From an uncultured Oscillospiraceae bacterium (lineage in GTDB: Bacteria > Bacillota > Clostridia > Oscillospirales > Oscillospiraceae), in NCBI GenBank assembly GCA_947626265.1, contig CANQRM010000015.1, positions 16,009-80,008 on the forward strand: a stretch of DNA of 64,000 nt, read 5' to 3'. Of this stretch, positions 38,219 to 46,812 are shown piece by piece. The stretch's first letter is position 1. Every line of letters begins with the position of its first letter. The notes beneath the pieces were generated by a model. The model was not told the origin of the DNA. It ran no database searches and worked only from the letters and a program-made list of their open reading frames with translations. The position numbers and the translations under genes are program-made.

Positions 38219-39105
38219 TCCTCTTGATGAAGTTCCTCGACGATCTCCATGCCCGCGTCCCGGACCGCGGCGGCCACGTCCCCCTCCCGGCCCTCGATGA
38301 CGCCGGAACAGACGAACACGCCGTCCTTCGCCAGAAACCCCGGCACATAAGGCGCCAGGGGCACGATCACGTCCGCCACGATGTTGGCCAGCACCAGGTC
38401 ATAGCCGGCGCCCAGCTTCTCCCGCAGTTTCGCCGACGCGATCACGTCGCCCACATGGACGGTGAAGGCCTCCTCCACACCGTTCAATTTTGCGTTGTCC
38501 CGGACGATGTCCGGGGCCTTTTCGTCCACATCCGCCGCCGTGATGGGCCCGGCCCCCAGCACCGCCGCGGCGATGCCCAGGATGCCGCTGCCGCAGCCGA
38601 TGTCCAGCACCTTTTTGCCGGGGCCGGCGTACTTCTCCACGGCGGTGAGGCACATTTTGGTGGTAGGGTGGTCCCCGGTGCCGAAGAGGAGCCCCGGGTC
38701 CAGCTTCACAGGGGTGCGGTCCCCGTCATAGTCGTGCCACTGGGGCACGATGACCAGCTTTTCCCCGGTTTCCACGGGCTTATAGTAGTCCCGCCAGTTG
38801 TTCTCCCAGTCCTCGTCCGCCACGGGGTGGCTCTCGGGCTGGAAGCCCTTTTCGTAGAGCTGGGCCACGATGGCCCGGCTCTCGTCGGTGTCCGCCAGCC
38901 AGAACTTCACCCGGCTGGCCCCGGACATGGCCTTCTCCAGGCCGTCGTCCACGAAGTCCCAGTACTGGGTGTTGTTCTCCAGAAATTGCTGAAAGTCCCG
39001 CTCGTCCTCGATGACGAAGCCCTCCAGCCCCATGCCGGCGAGCTTTTCGCACAGTCCCTCCGGGTCCCCATGGGCCGGCACGGACACCTCTAACCATGAT
39101 GCCAA
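38188..39105 (-). CDS. prmA: Ribosomal protein L11 methyltransferase
   Basis: GLLFGTGDHPTTKMCL; VLDIGCGSGILGIAA; LANIVADVI; TTG start giving MASWLEVSV. Confidence 0.93.
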   Translation of the reverse strand: MASWLEVSVPAHGDPEGLCEKLAGMGLEGFVIEDERDFQQFLENNTQYWDFVDDGLEKAMSGASRVKFWLADTDESRAIVAQLYEKGFQPESHPVADEDWENNWRDYYKPVETGEKLVIVPQWHDYDGDRTPVKLDPGLLFGTGDHPTTKMCLTAVEKYAGPGKKVLDIGCGSGILGIAAAVLGAGPITAADVDEKAPDIVRDNAKLNGVEEAFTVHVGDVIASAKLREKLGAGYDLVLANIVADVIVPLAPYVPGFLAKDGVFVCSGVIEGREGDVAAAVRDAGMEIVEELHQEEWYCFVCKVK

Positions 39106-39156
39106 AATGATCTTCCTTTCAAGAAGGGCGCGGGAGACCCGCGCCCTCACCTTATC

Positions 39157-39280
39157 GAGGCCCCCTTGTGAAAGGGGGCTGGCAGCGCCAAAGGCGCTGA
39201 CTGGGGGATTGTTTACCCAAGTACAACAACCCCTCCGCCTCGCTGGCGCTCGGCACCTCCCCTTGCACAGGGGAGGCTTA
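39157..39280. repeat. Dispersed intergenic repeat family 2, copy B
   Basis: gaggcccccttgtgaaagggggctggcagcgccaaaggcgctgactgggggattgt...acaacccctccgcctcgctggcgctcggcacctccccttgcacaggggaggctta. Confidence 0.88.
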
Positions 39281-39282
39281 TT

Positions 39283-41664
39283 TTACTTGCTCTCTTTTGC
39301 CGGGGTCCATTTCCAATCCGCGACCTCCGGCAGGTCCACGCCGTACTTGGCGATATACTGCTTGTGCTCCACCAGCTTATCCCGCATCTGCTGGGCCAGG
39401 GCCGCGCTGCGGTTGCCAAGACAGCTCAGATTCTGCAGGGCGGTGAGCACCAGGTGGTACCGGTCAATGTTGTTGAGCACACGCATATCGAAGGGCGTGG
39501 TGATGGTGCCCTCTTCGATATAGCCGCGCACATGCAGGTTCTTGTTCTTGCGCTTGTAGGTGAACTCGTGGATCAGGCTGGGATAGCCGTGGAAGGCGAA
39601 CACGATGGGCTTATCCACGGTGAACAGCATGTCGTAATCCCTATCGGGCAGGCCGTGGGGATGCTGGGAATCGGACTGCAGCCGCATCAGGTCCACCACG
39701 TTGATGACCCGTATCTTCAGCTCCGGGAAGGCATCGCGGAGGATGGTCACCGCCGCGAGAGTCTCCAGGGTGGGCGTGTCGCCGCAGCAGGCCATGATGA
39801 TGTCCGGCTCTGCCCAGGCATCGGTGGAGGCCCACTGCCAGATGCCGATACCCTCGGTGCAGTGCTTCACCGCCTGCTCCATGGTCAGCCACTGGGGACG
39901 GGGGTGCTTGCTGGCCACCACCACGTTCACGTAGTTCCGGCTGCGGATGCAGTGGTCGAAGACGGACAGCAGGCAGTTGGCATCGGGGGGCAGGTAAAGC
40001 CGCACCACGTCCGCCTTCTTGTTGGCCACGTGGTCCAGGAAGCCCGGGTCCTGATGGGTGAAGCCGTTGTGGTCCTGCTGCCAGACGTTGGAGGCCAGCA
40101 CGTAGTTGAGGGAGGCGATCTTCTGCCGCCAGGGCAGCTGGTTGCAGACCTTCAGCCACTTGGCGTGCTGGGAGACCATGCTGTCCACGATACGGATGAA
40201 GGCCTCATAGGAGTTGAAGAAGCCGTGCCGGCCGGTGAGAAGATACCCCTCCAGCATGCCCTCGCAGACGTGCTCCGAGAGGAAGGAGTCCATCACCTGG
40301 CCGTCCTGGGACAGGAATTCGTCGTCGGGATAGACCTCGCCGTTCCAGTCCCGGCCCGTGACCTCGAATACGGGGCCCAGGCGGTTGGACATGGTCTCGT
40401 CCGGTCCGAAGACACGGAAGTTGCGCTGCTCTTCGTTCAGCTTATAGATGTCCCGGACGAACTCGCCCAGCTTGCGCATATCCTCCGCCTCCACGGCGCC
40501 GGGGGCGGGCAGGTCGATGCCGTAGTCCCGGAAGTCGGGCATGCGCAGGTCCTGCAGAAGCAGGCCGCCGTTGGCGTTGGGGTTCGCGCCCATGCGGGCG
40601 TTGCCCTTGGGGGGCAGGTCCAGCAGCTCCTGCACGGGCACGCCGTTTTCGTCGAACAGCTCCTCGGGGTGGTAGCTCTTCAGCCACTGCTCGATCATGC
40701 GGCGGTGCTCCTCGGTGTCGGCGCTGATGGGCACCTGGTGGGCCCGGAAGGTGCCCTCGATCTTCGCGCCGTCCACCTCCTTGGGGCCGGTCCAGCCCTT
40801 GGGCGTGCGCAGCACGATCATGGGCCAGGCCACCCGGGAGCCGTCGTCCTCCCGGCGGGCCCGCTCCTGGGCGTTCAGGATGGAGCGGATGGCGGTGTCC
40901 AGGGCCTTGGCCATGGCTGGGTGCATCTTGGCGGGGTCGTCGCCCTCCACGAAGATGGGGGTCCAGCCGCAGCCCTCGAAGAACTTCTTCAGTTCGTCGT
41001 GGGGCAGGCGGGAGAGAACGGTGGGGTTCGCGATCTTGTAGCCGTTCAGGTGCAGGATGGGCAGAACCACGCCGTCGGAACGGGGGTCGGAGAATTTATT
41101 GAGGTGCCAGCAGGTGGCCAGCGGGCCAGTCTCGGCCTCGCCGTCGCCCACTACGCAGGCCGCGATCAAGGTGGGGTTGTCGCTGACGGCGCCGAAGGCG
41201 TGGGCCAGGGAGTAGCCCAGCTCGCCGCCCTCATGGATGGAGCCCGGGGTCTCCGGGGCCACATGGGAGGGGATGCCGCCGGGGAAGGAGAACTGCTTGA
41301 ACAGCTTCTCCATGCCCGCCTCGTCCCGGGTGATGTTGGGGTACACCTCGGTGTAGCTGCCGTCCAGCCAGTCCTGGGCCACCATGCCGTTGCCCCCGTG
41401 GCCGGGGCCGGACAGGTAGATCATGTTCAGGTCATAGGCCCGGATGACACGGTTCAGGTGGGTATAGATGAAGTTCTGTCCGGGAACAGTGCCCCAGTGG
41501 CCCACGATCTTGTGCTTGAAGTTGGCCTCCGTCAGGGGCTTTTTCAACAGGGGATCGCTGAGCAGATACAGCTGCCCGGCGGCGAGGTAGTTCGCGGCTC
41601 GCCAGTACATGTCCATTTTGCGGAGCATGTCCGGCGTCGCGGCGAATTCTCTGTGGTACGTCAT
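39283..41664 (-). CDS. xfp: Phosphoketolase (xylulose-5-P/fructose-6-P)
   Basis: [59 protein letters not shown]. Confidence 0.97.
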   Translation of the reverse strand: MTYHREFAATPDMLRKMDMYWRAANYLAAGQLYLLSDPLLKKPLTEANFKHKIVGHWGTVPGQNFIYTHLNRVIRAYDLNMIYLSGPGHGGNGMVAQDWLDGSYTEVYPNITRDEAGMEKLFKQFSFPGGIPSHVAPETPGSIHEGGELGYSLAHAFGAVSDNPTLIAACVVGDGEAETGPLATCWHLNKFSDPRSDGVVLPILHLNGYKIANPTVLSRLPHDELKKFFEGCGWTPIFVEGDDPAKMHPAMAKALDTAIRSILNAQERARREDDGSRVAWPMIVLRTPKGWTGPKEVDGAKIEGTFRAHQVPISADTEEHRRMIEQWLKSYHPEELFDENGVPVQELLDLPPKGNARMGANPNANGGLLLQDLRMPDFRDYGIDLPAPGAVEAEDMRKLGEFVRDIYKLNEEQRNFRVFGPDETMSNRLGPVFEVTGRDWNGEVYPDDEFLSQDGQVMDSFLSEHVCEGMLEGYLLTGRHGFFNSYEAFIRIVDSMVSQHAKWLKVCNQLPWRQKIASLNYVLASNVWQQDHNGFTHQDPGFLDHVANKKADVVRLYLPPDANCLLSVFDHCIRSRNYVNVVVASKHPRPQWLTMEQAVKHCTEGIGIWQWASTDAWAEPDIIMACCGDTPTLETLAAVTILRDAFPELKIRVINVVDLMRLQSDSQHPHGLPDRDYDMLFTVDKPIVFAFHGYPSLIHEFTYKRKNKNLHVRGYIEEGTITTPFDMRVLNNIDRYHLVLTALQNLSCLGNRSAALAQQMRDKLVEHKQYIAKYGVDLPEVADWKWTPAKESK

Positions 41665-41734
41665 GGCTGTGTCACCTCTGCATTTTATTATATCCCGTTG
41701 CCGCTGGAGATATTGACCCGGGTAAAGTCCTTTT

Positions 41735-42217
41735 TTACCGGCCGTACAGTGCCGCGGCGTCCGCCTCCCAGTGGGCGGCGTCCAAACCCGCCTGCTGGGC
41801 CAGGGCCGTGATGTCCATACCGAAGTAGCTCAGGCGGGTGAAGGTTATAGCGCCGTCCGCCACCGTGCCCTCAAAGATGAGCTGGCCGTTCTCGTCCCCG
41901 CCCAGGGGCCCCGCGGGCACCGCGTAGACGCATGTGCCGTCTGCCCGGACGGTGAGGACGCTGCCGTCCTCTCCCCGATAGGCGTCGCCGTCCGCGGCGA
42001 ACGCGCTTCGGGCGTCGTCCTCCGCTGTCTCGGGTAGGGCGGGCGCCCGCGCCGGCGCCGCGCTGCGGTCCGCGTCCAAAGCCTCATCCAGCACCTGGCC
42101 CAGGTCTATATGGGACAGGGTGTCCAGATCGGACATGAGCTGGCCGCCGCCGCACCCTGCGCACAGCGCCGCAAATAGCATAGCCAGCGCCAGGCACAGA
42201 GCCTTTCCGTGTCGCAT
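41735..42217 (-). CDS. Putative lipoprotein of unknown function
   Basis: [25 protein letters not shown] lipobox. Confidence 0.75.
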   Translation of the reverse strand: MRHGKALCLALAMLFAALCAGCGGGQLMSDLDTLSHIDLGQVLDEALDADRSAAPARAPALPETAEDDARSAFAADGDAYRGEDGSVLTVRADGTCVYAVPAGPLGGDENGQLIFEGTVADGAITFTRLSYFGMDITALAQQAGLDAAHWEADAAALYGR

Positions 42218-42399
42218 CGCGTTACCTCCGGGGTATGTCGTCACATAAAATCACAGGATATAGTATATCAGATTTTTCTTCGATTGCAACGGTAAAACCG
42301 CACAGGGATTATGGCTGCCAACTGGCAAAAACCACGATTGCCTGATGGGACGGGACGTGCTATACTGGCAGTCGATACCATGAGATAAAAGGAGACGCC

Positions 42400-43434
42400 A
42401 TGATCCGTTTCAACAACGACTACAGCCGGGGCGCCCACCCCGCCATATTGAAGGCCCTGGCCGACACCAACGACACAAGCTACAACGGCTATGGCATCGA
42501 CCCCTGGTGCGAGAAGGCCGCGGCGGAGATACAAAAGACCGTGGGCCGCCCCGACGCAGACGTGCATTTCGTCATCGGCGGCACCCAGGCCAACTTCACC
42601 GCCATCGCCGCCTGCCTGCGGGCCTATCAGTCCGTGATAAGCCCCGTCACCGGCCACATCCACGCCCACGAGACCGGCGCGGTGGAGCACGGCGGCCACA
42701 AAATATTGACCCTCCCGGCAGAGAACGGGAAGCTCTCCGCCGCGCAGATCGCCGCTGTGGCGGAGGAATACCGCGTCAGCCCCATCCAGGAGCACATCAC
42801 CCAGCCCAAGATGGTCTACATCTCCTTCCCCACCGAGTACGGCACGGTCTATTCCCTCCGGGAACTTACCGACATCCGCGCCGTGTGCGACGAGTACGGG
42901 CTCTATCTCTTCATCGACGGGGCCCGGCTGGGGTATGGCCTCGCCGCCGCGGGCGGGGACGTGACCATTCAGGATATCGCCCGCCTGGCGGACATCTTCT
43001 ACATCGGCGGGACAAAGTGCGGGGCCCTCTTCGGCGAGGCCATAGTGATTTTGAATCCCGAGCTGAAACCCAACTTCCGCAGCTTCATCAAGCAGAACGG
43101 CGCCATGCTGGCAAAAGGGTGGCTTCTCGGCCTGCAATTTTATACGCTCTTTCACGACGGGCTCTATTTCGACATCACCCGCCGGGCGGTGGAGATGGCC
43201 ATGGACCTGAAGGCCGCCTTCACGGCCAAGGGCATCCCCTCCTACATGGACAGCCCCACCAACCAGCAGTTCTTCATTCTGACCAAGCGGCAGCTCGCCG
43301 CCCTGGAGGAAAAATATGTTTTCGAGCCGGACCACCCGGTGGATGGGGACCACGACTGCGTGCGCTTTTGCGTCAGCTGGTCCACCCTCCCGGAGGAAGT
43401 GGAGGCCCTCAAGGCGGATGTTGCCGCGCTGTGA
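42400..43434 (+). CDS. Threonine aldolase / beta-eliminating lyase family PLP enzyme
   Basis: FNNDYSRGAHPAILKAL; GGTQANFTAI; FIDGARLGYGLA; YIGGTKCGALFGEA. Confidence 0.9.
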   Translation: MIRFNNDYSRGAHPAILKALADTNDTSYNGYGIDPWCEKAAAEIQKTVGRPDADVHFVIGGTQANFTAIAACLRAYQSVISPVTGHIHAHETGAVEHGGHKILTLPAENGKLSAAQIAAVAEEYRVSPIQEHITQPKMVYISFPTEYGTVYSLRELTDIRAVCDEYGLYLFIDGARLGYGLAAAGGDVTIQDIARLADIFYIGGTKCGALFGEAIVILNPELKPNFRSFIKQNGAMLAKGWLLGLQFYTLFHDGLYFDITRRAVEMAMDLKAAFTAKGIPSYMDSPTNQQFFILTKRQLAALEEKYVFEPDHPVDGDHDCVRFCVSWSTLPEEVEALKADVAAL

Positions 43435-43499
43435 CGATTTTTGGTATTGCATTGCCTGACTGATAGTGCTATAGTATAGCCGACAACTGAAAAGCAACG

Positions 43500-43615
43500 A
43501 TGTCTTCAGGGCAGGGTGAAATTCCCGATCGGCGGTACAGTCCGCGAGCGAAAGCTGACCCGGTGGAACTCCGGGACCGACAGTGACAGTCTGGATGGAA
43601 GAAGATGTGTTGAGC
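43500..43615 (+). ncRNA. FMN riboswitch (RFN element)
   Basis: tcttcagggcagggtgaaattcccgatcggcggtacagtccgcgagc...gacccggtggaactccgggaccgacagtgacagtctggatggaagaaga: canonical conserved blocks. Confidence 0.97.
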
Positions 43616-43666
43616 GGCGCTGCTAATGGCGGCGGGCCTCGGCCCGCGCCCATGGAACGCGGCCCC

Positions 43667-43713
43667 ATATTGACACCTGGAAGGCACACGGGCTTCCAGG
43701 CGTCAATATTTTT
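43667..43713 (+). terminator. Attenuator terminator between FMN riboswitch and ribU
   Basis: atattgacacctggaag-gcacacggg-cttccaggcgtcaatat + ttttt. Confidence 0.85.
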
Positions 43714-43730
43714 CTAGGAGGTATCCTTCC

Positions 43731-44411
43731 ATGGACAGCCACACCCCTGTCAACACCCATCATGCCAGCGCCCGCCGGCCCGCCACCGTGGGCATGCTCT
43801 GCGCCGTGGCCTACGCGGCCATGCTCATCGGCCAGGTAGTCCCCGCCGTGCAGGGCATCCTCAGCTACGATCCCAAGGACGTGATCGTGGTCATCGGCGG
43901 CTTCATCTTCGGGCCCCTCACCGCCGTCATCATCTCCGTCATCGTCAGCTTCGTGGAGATGCTCACCGTGTCCAGCACCGGCCCCGTGGGGTTTCTCATG
44001 AACGTGGTGAGCACCTGCTCCTTCGCCGTGCCCGCGGCCCTCATCTACAAGAAGGCCCACAGCATGAAGGGCGCCATCGGCAGCCTGGCCGCCGGCGTGG
44101 CGGTGATGGCCGCCATGATGTGCCTGTGGAACTACATCGTGACCCCCCTCTATCAGGGCGTGCCCCGGGAGGTGGTGGCCGGCATGCTGCCCACGCTGTT
44201 CCTGCCCTTCAACCTTGTAAAGGGCGCCATCAACGCGGGGCTTACACTGCTGCTCTATAAGCCCGTGGTCACCGCCCTGCGCAAGGCCCACCTGGTGGAG
44301 GAATCCTCTTCCGGCGGCACCGGCAAGGTCCATGCCGGCGCGCTCATCCTGGGCGTGGCCCTGGTGGCCACCGGCGTACTGCTGATATTGGTGCTCCTCG
44401 GCGTGCTGTAA
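43731..44411 (+). CDS. ribU: ECF transporter S component, riboflavin (RibU-type)
   Basis: Downstream of FMN riboswitch; multi-TM; SYDPKDVIVVIGGFIFGPLTAVIISVIVSFVEMLTVSSTGPVGFLMNVVST. Confidence 0.92.
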   Translation: MDSHTPVNTHHASARRPATVGMLCAVAYAAMLIGQVVPAVQGILSYDPKDVIVVIGGFIFGPLTAVIISVIVSFVEMLTVSSTGPVGFLMNVVSTCSFAVPAALIYKKAHSMKGAIGSLAAGVAVMAAMMCLWNYIVTPLYQGVPREVVAGMLPTLFLPFNLVKGAINAGLTLLLYKPVVTALRKAHLVEESSSGGTGKVHAGALILGVALVATGVLLILVLLGVL

Positions 44412-44462
44412 GCTTTACCTGCAAATTGACAGGGCGGGAACATCTCATTGATGTTTCCGTCC

Positions 44463-44500
44463 TTGATATTATGGCCTTATTGTGGTACGATAAGGCCATA
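44463..44500 (+). promoter_or_regulatory. Promoter/operator of toxin-antitoxin operon
   Basis: TATGGCCTTAT-tgtggtacg-ATAAGGCCATA (44470-44500) overlapping TTGATA-N17-TACGAT. Confidence 0.8.
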
Positions 44501-44514
44501 AAGGAGGTATCGCC

Positions 44515-44775
44515 ATGCCCCATATCATTCCCATCAAGGACTTAAAAGACACCGCTTCCATCTCCAGAATGTGCCAGGAATCCAACGACCCGGTGTATAT
44601 CACCAAGAACGGCTACGGCGACATGGTCATCATGAGCATGAAAGCCTACGAGGAAAAGATGCTGATGCTGGACGTCTATACAAAGCTGGCCCAGGCAGAG
44701 GACGATATCCAAAACGGCCAGGTCAGGGACGCCCGGACAGCGCTGAAAGCCCTGCGGGAAAAGTACGATGTATAA
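44515..44775 (+). CDS. Type II antitoxin, Phd/YefM family
   Basis: IPIKDLKDTASISRMCQESNDPVYITKNGYGDMVIMSMKAYEE. Confidence 0.93.
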   Translation: MPHIIPIKDLKDTASISRMCQESNDPVYITKNGYGDMVIMSMKAYEEKMLMLDVYTKLAQAEDDIQNGQVRDARTALKALREKYDV

Positions 44776-45076
44776 GGTGACGATCACTGACGCCGCCAGC
44801 GGGGACCTGGACGAGATCATCGGATATATTGCGACCGTTCTCGCCAATCCCCAGGCCGCCGCGTCTCTGGCCGATAAGATAGCCGCGTGCTATGACGACC
44901 TGTCACGCACACCGTATATGTACAGCCAATGTAAGAACTTGCGCTTACAGGCCCTCGGCTACAGGCGCGTCAGCATCCGGAACTACATCATGGTGTACCG
45001 CGTCGACGAGGAGCGCAAGACCGTCTATGTCCTCCGCTTCTTCTACGGCCCCAGCGATTATGAGCGGCTGATATGA
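44768..45076 (+). CDS. RelE/ParE family toxin
   Basis: YKVTITDAASGDLDEIIGYIATVLANPQAAASLADKI...YRRVSIRNYIMVYRVDEERKTVYVLRFFYG; overlaps antitoxin. Confidence 0.93.
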   Translation: MYKVTITDAASGDLDEIIGYIATVLANPQAAASLADKIAACYDDLSRTPYMYSQCKNLRLQALGYRRVSIRNYIMVYRVDEERKTVYVLRFFYGPSDYERLI

Positions 45077-45146
45077 GCCTTGGCCGGGCAGCATTGACTT
45101 TTGCCCGCCTCCATGGTATCATAGCGGCGGAAAGGGGGCGGACGCC

Positions 45147-45356
45147 ATGGCACGGCAGATATCCACGGAAAAGCGCATTCTGCGGGACGCAAAGCGCATG
45201 GTCCGGGGCGAAAAGGTATCCGACTTCCTCAACGACCCCAAGCAGTTTTTCCACCGCCGGCGGGTGGGCTATTACTCCGACAGGCTCCTGTTCGCCACCC
45301 GGTGGCTCATCAACGACGAGCAGCGTCAGATCGACAGGTATTACGGACGAAGGTGA
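45147..45356 (+). CDS. Small (69 aa) hypothetical basic protein
   Basis: GAAAGGGGGCGG RBS; own TTGACT-N17-TATCAT promoter; MARQISTEKRILRDAKRMVRGEKVSDFLNDPKQFFHRRRVGYYSDRLLFATRWLINDEQRQIDRYYGRR. Confidence 0.65.
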   Translation: MARQISTEKRILRDAKRMVRGEKVSDFLNDPKQFFHRRRVGYYSDRLLFATRWLINDEQRQIDRYYGRR

Positions 45357-45388
45357 ACCCCTCGTCCGTTTTTCATATGGGACGCACC

Positions 45389-45530
45389 GACGGGCGAGGC
45401 CGCCCTGGTACAATGCAGGTTTTGCCCGGACGGGCCCGACAGTATGCCTGCTGCTAAAGTTCGCGTTGCTCACCAACCGCATCCGGCACACTGGCGGCTC
45501 CCGCCGGGCGTCGGACTGGCATAGGGCGGC
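45389..45530 (+). repeat. Dispersed intergenic repeat family 1, copy C
   Basis: Near-identical to 1673-1817. Confidence 0.92.
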
Positions 45531-45579
45531 CAGCACAGAAACTCGCCGCCCGTCGGACAGTTTTTTGGGAGGAATTCGC

Positions 45580-46812
45580 ATGGACATCGCCGTCATCGGC
45601 GGGGGCGCCTCGGGGCTGGCCGCCGCGCTGGCCGCCCGGGAGAACCTGGACAACCGCGTCACGGTCTTTGAGCGGCAGAACCGGGTGGGCCGGAAGCTGC
45701 TGGCCACCGGCAACGGCCGCTGCAACCTGACCAATATGGGCGCGTCTTTGGACAAGTACCACGGCCTTGACCCGGATTTCGCGGGCCCGGCCCTCTACCG
45801 CTTCGGGCCGGAGTACACCCTGCGCTGGTTCGCCTCCCTGGGGCTCGTCACCACGACGGAGCCCTCCGGGCGGGTCTATCCCCTCTCCGACACCGCGGGG
45901 AGTGTGGTGGACGTGCTGCGCCTGGCGCTGGAGGCCCGGGGCGGCAAAACGGTCTGCGCCGAGCCCATCGTCCGGGCGGAAAAACATGGCGGCCGCTTCC
46001 TCCTCACCGGCCAGCTGGGGGAGGAATACACGGCGGACAGGCTCATCATCGCCTGCGGCGGGGCCGCCGGGGCGCGCCTCGGCGGCGTGAGCCTGGGCTA
46101 TGACCTGCTGGCATCCTTCGGCCACCGGCGGACGGAGCTCTACCCCTCCCTGGTCCAGCTCAAGACCGACAACACTTGGACCCGGCCCCTGAAGGGCGTG
46201 CGCACCCAGGCGGGGCTCACCCTGGAGCGGGACGGGGCGATCCTGGCCGCCGCCCGGGGTGAGGTCCAGTTCACCGACTACGGCGTCAGCGGCCCCGGGG
46301 CCTATGACATCTCCCGGGCCGCCTCCCTGGCGGGGCCGGGGTGCATCCTGTGCCTGCGGCTGCTGCCGGAGATGGATGAAGTTGACATAATCAAATATCT
46401 CGCCGCCAAAAGGAACGATTTTTCCGACCAGAAAGCGGAAAACATCCTGAGTGGTGCTTTACATAATTCTATCGCTCGGGCGGCGCTCCGCCGGGCGGGC
46501 ATCCCCCTGGAGGCCCGGCTGTGGGCATTGTCCGACCGGGCGCTGGAACAGATCGTGGAGGCACTCTGCCGCTACGAGCTGCCCCTCACGGGCACGCTGG
46601 GCTTCGACGACGCCCAAGTCACCGCCGGGGGCGTGGAGACTTCCGGCTTCGACCCCGAGACCATGGAAAGCCGCCTGGTGCCAGGGCTTTACGCCTGCGG
46701 CGAGGTGCTGGACGTGGACGGGGACTGCGGGGGCTACAACCTGCAATGGGCCTGGTCCAGCGGGCGGCTGGCGGGTCTGGCCGCCGGGGGCCTCTTGGAG
46801 GACGCGCCATGA
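45580..46812 (+). CDS. NAD(P)/FAD-dependent oxidoreductase (HI0933/BaiN-like)
   Basis: MDIAVIGGGASGLAAALAA; VGRKLLATGNGRCNLTN; LYACGEVLDVDGDCGGYNLQWAWSSG. Confidence 0.95.
   Translation: MDIAVIGGGASGLAAALAARENLDNRVTVFERQNRVGRKLLATGNGRCNLTNMGASLDKYHGLDPDFAGPALYRFGPEYTLRWFASLGLVTTTEPSGRVYPLSDTAGSVVDVLRLALEARGGKTVCAEPIVRAEKHGGRFLLTGQLGEEYTADRLIIACGGAAGARLGGVSLGYDLLASFGHRRTELYPSLVQLKTDNTWTRPLKGVRTQAGLTLERDGAILAAARGEVQFTDYGVSGPGAYDISRAASLAGPGCILCLRLLPEMDEVDIIKYLAAKRNDFSDQKAENILSGALHNSIARAALRRAGIPLEARLWALSDRALEQIVEALCRYELPLTGTLGFDDAQVTAGGVETSGFDPETMESRLVPGLYACGEVLDVDGDCGGYNLQWAWSSGRLAGLAAGGLLEDAP

Noticed and set aside
39364-41811. 815-aa plus-strand ORF opposite phosphoketolase
   Set aside because: Antisense artefact of high GC3.
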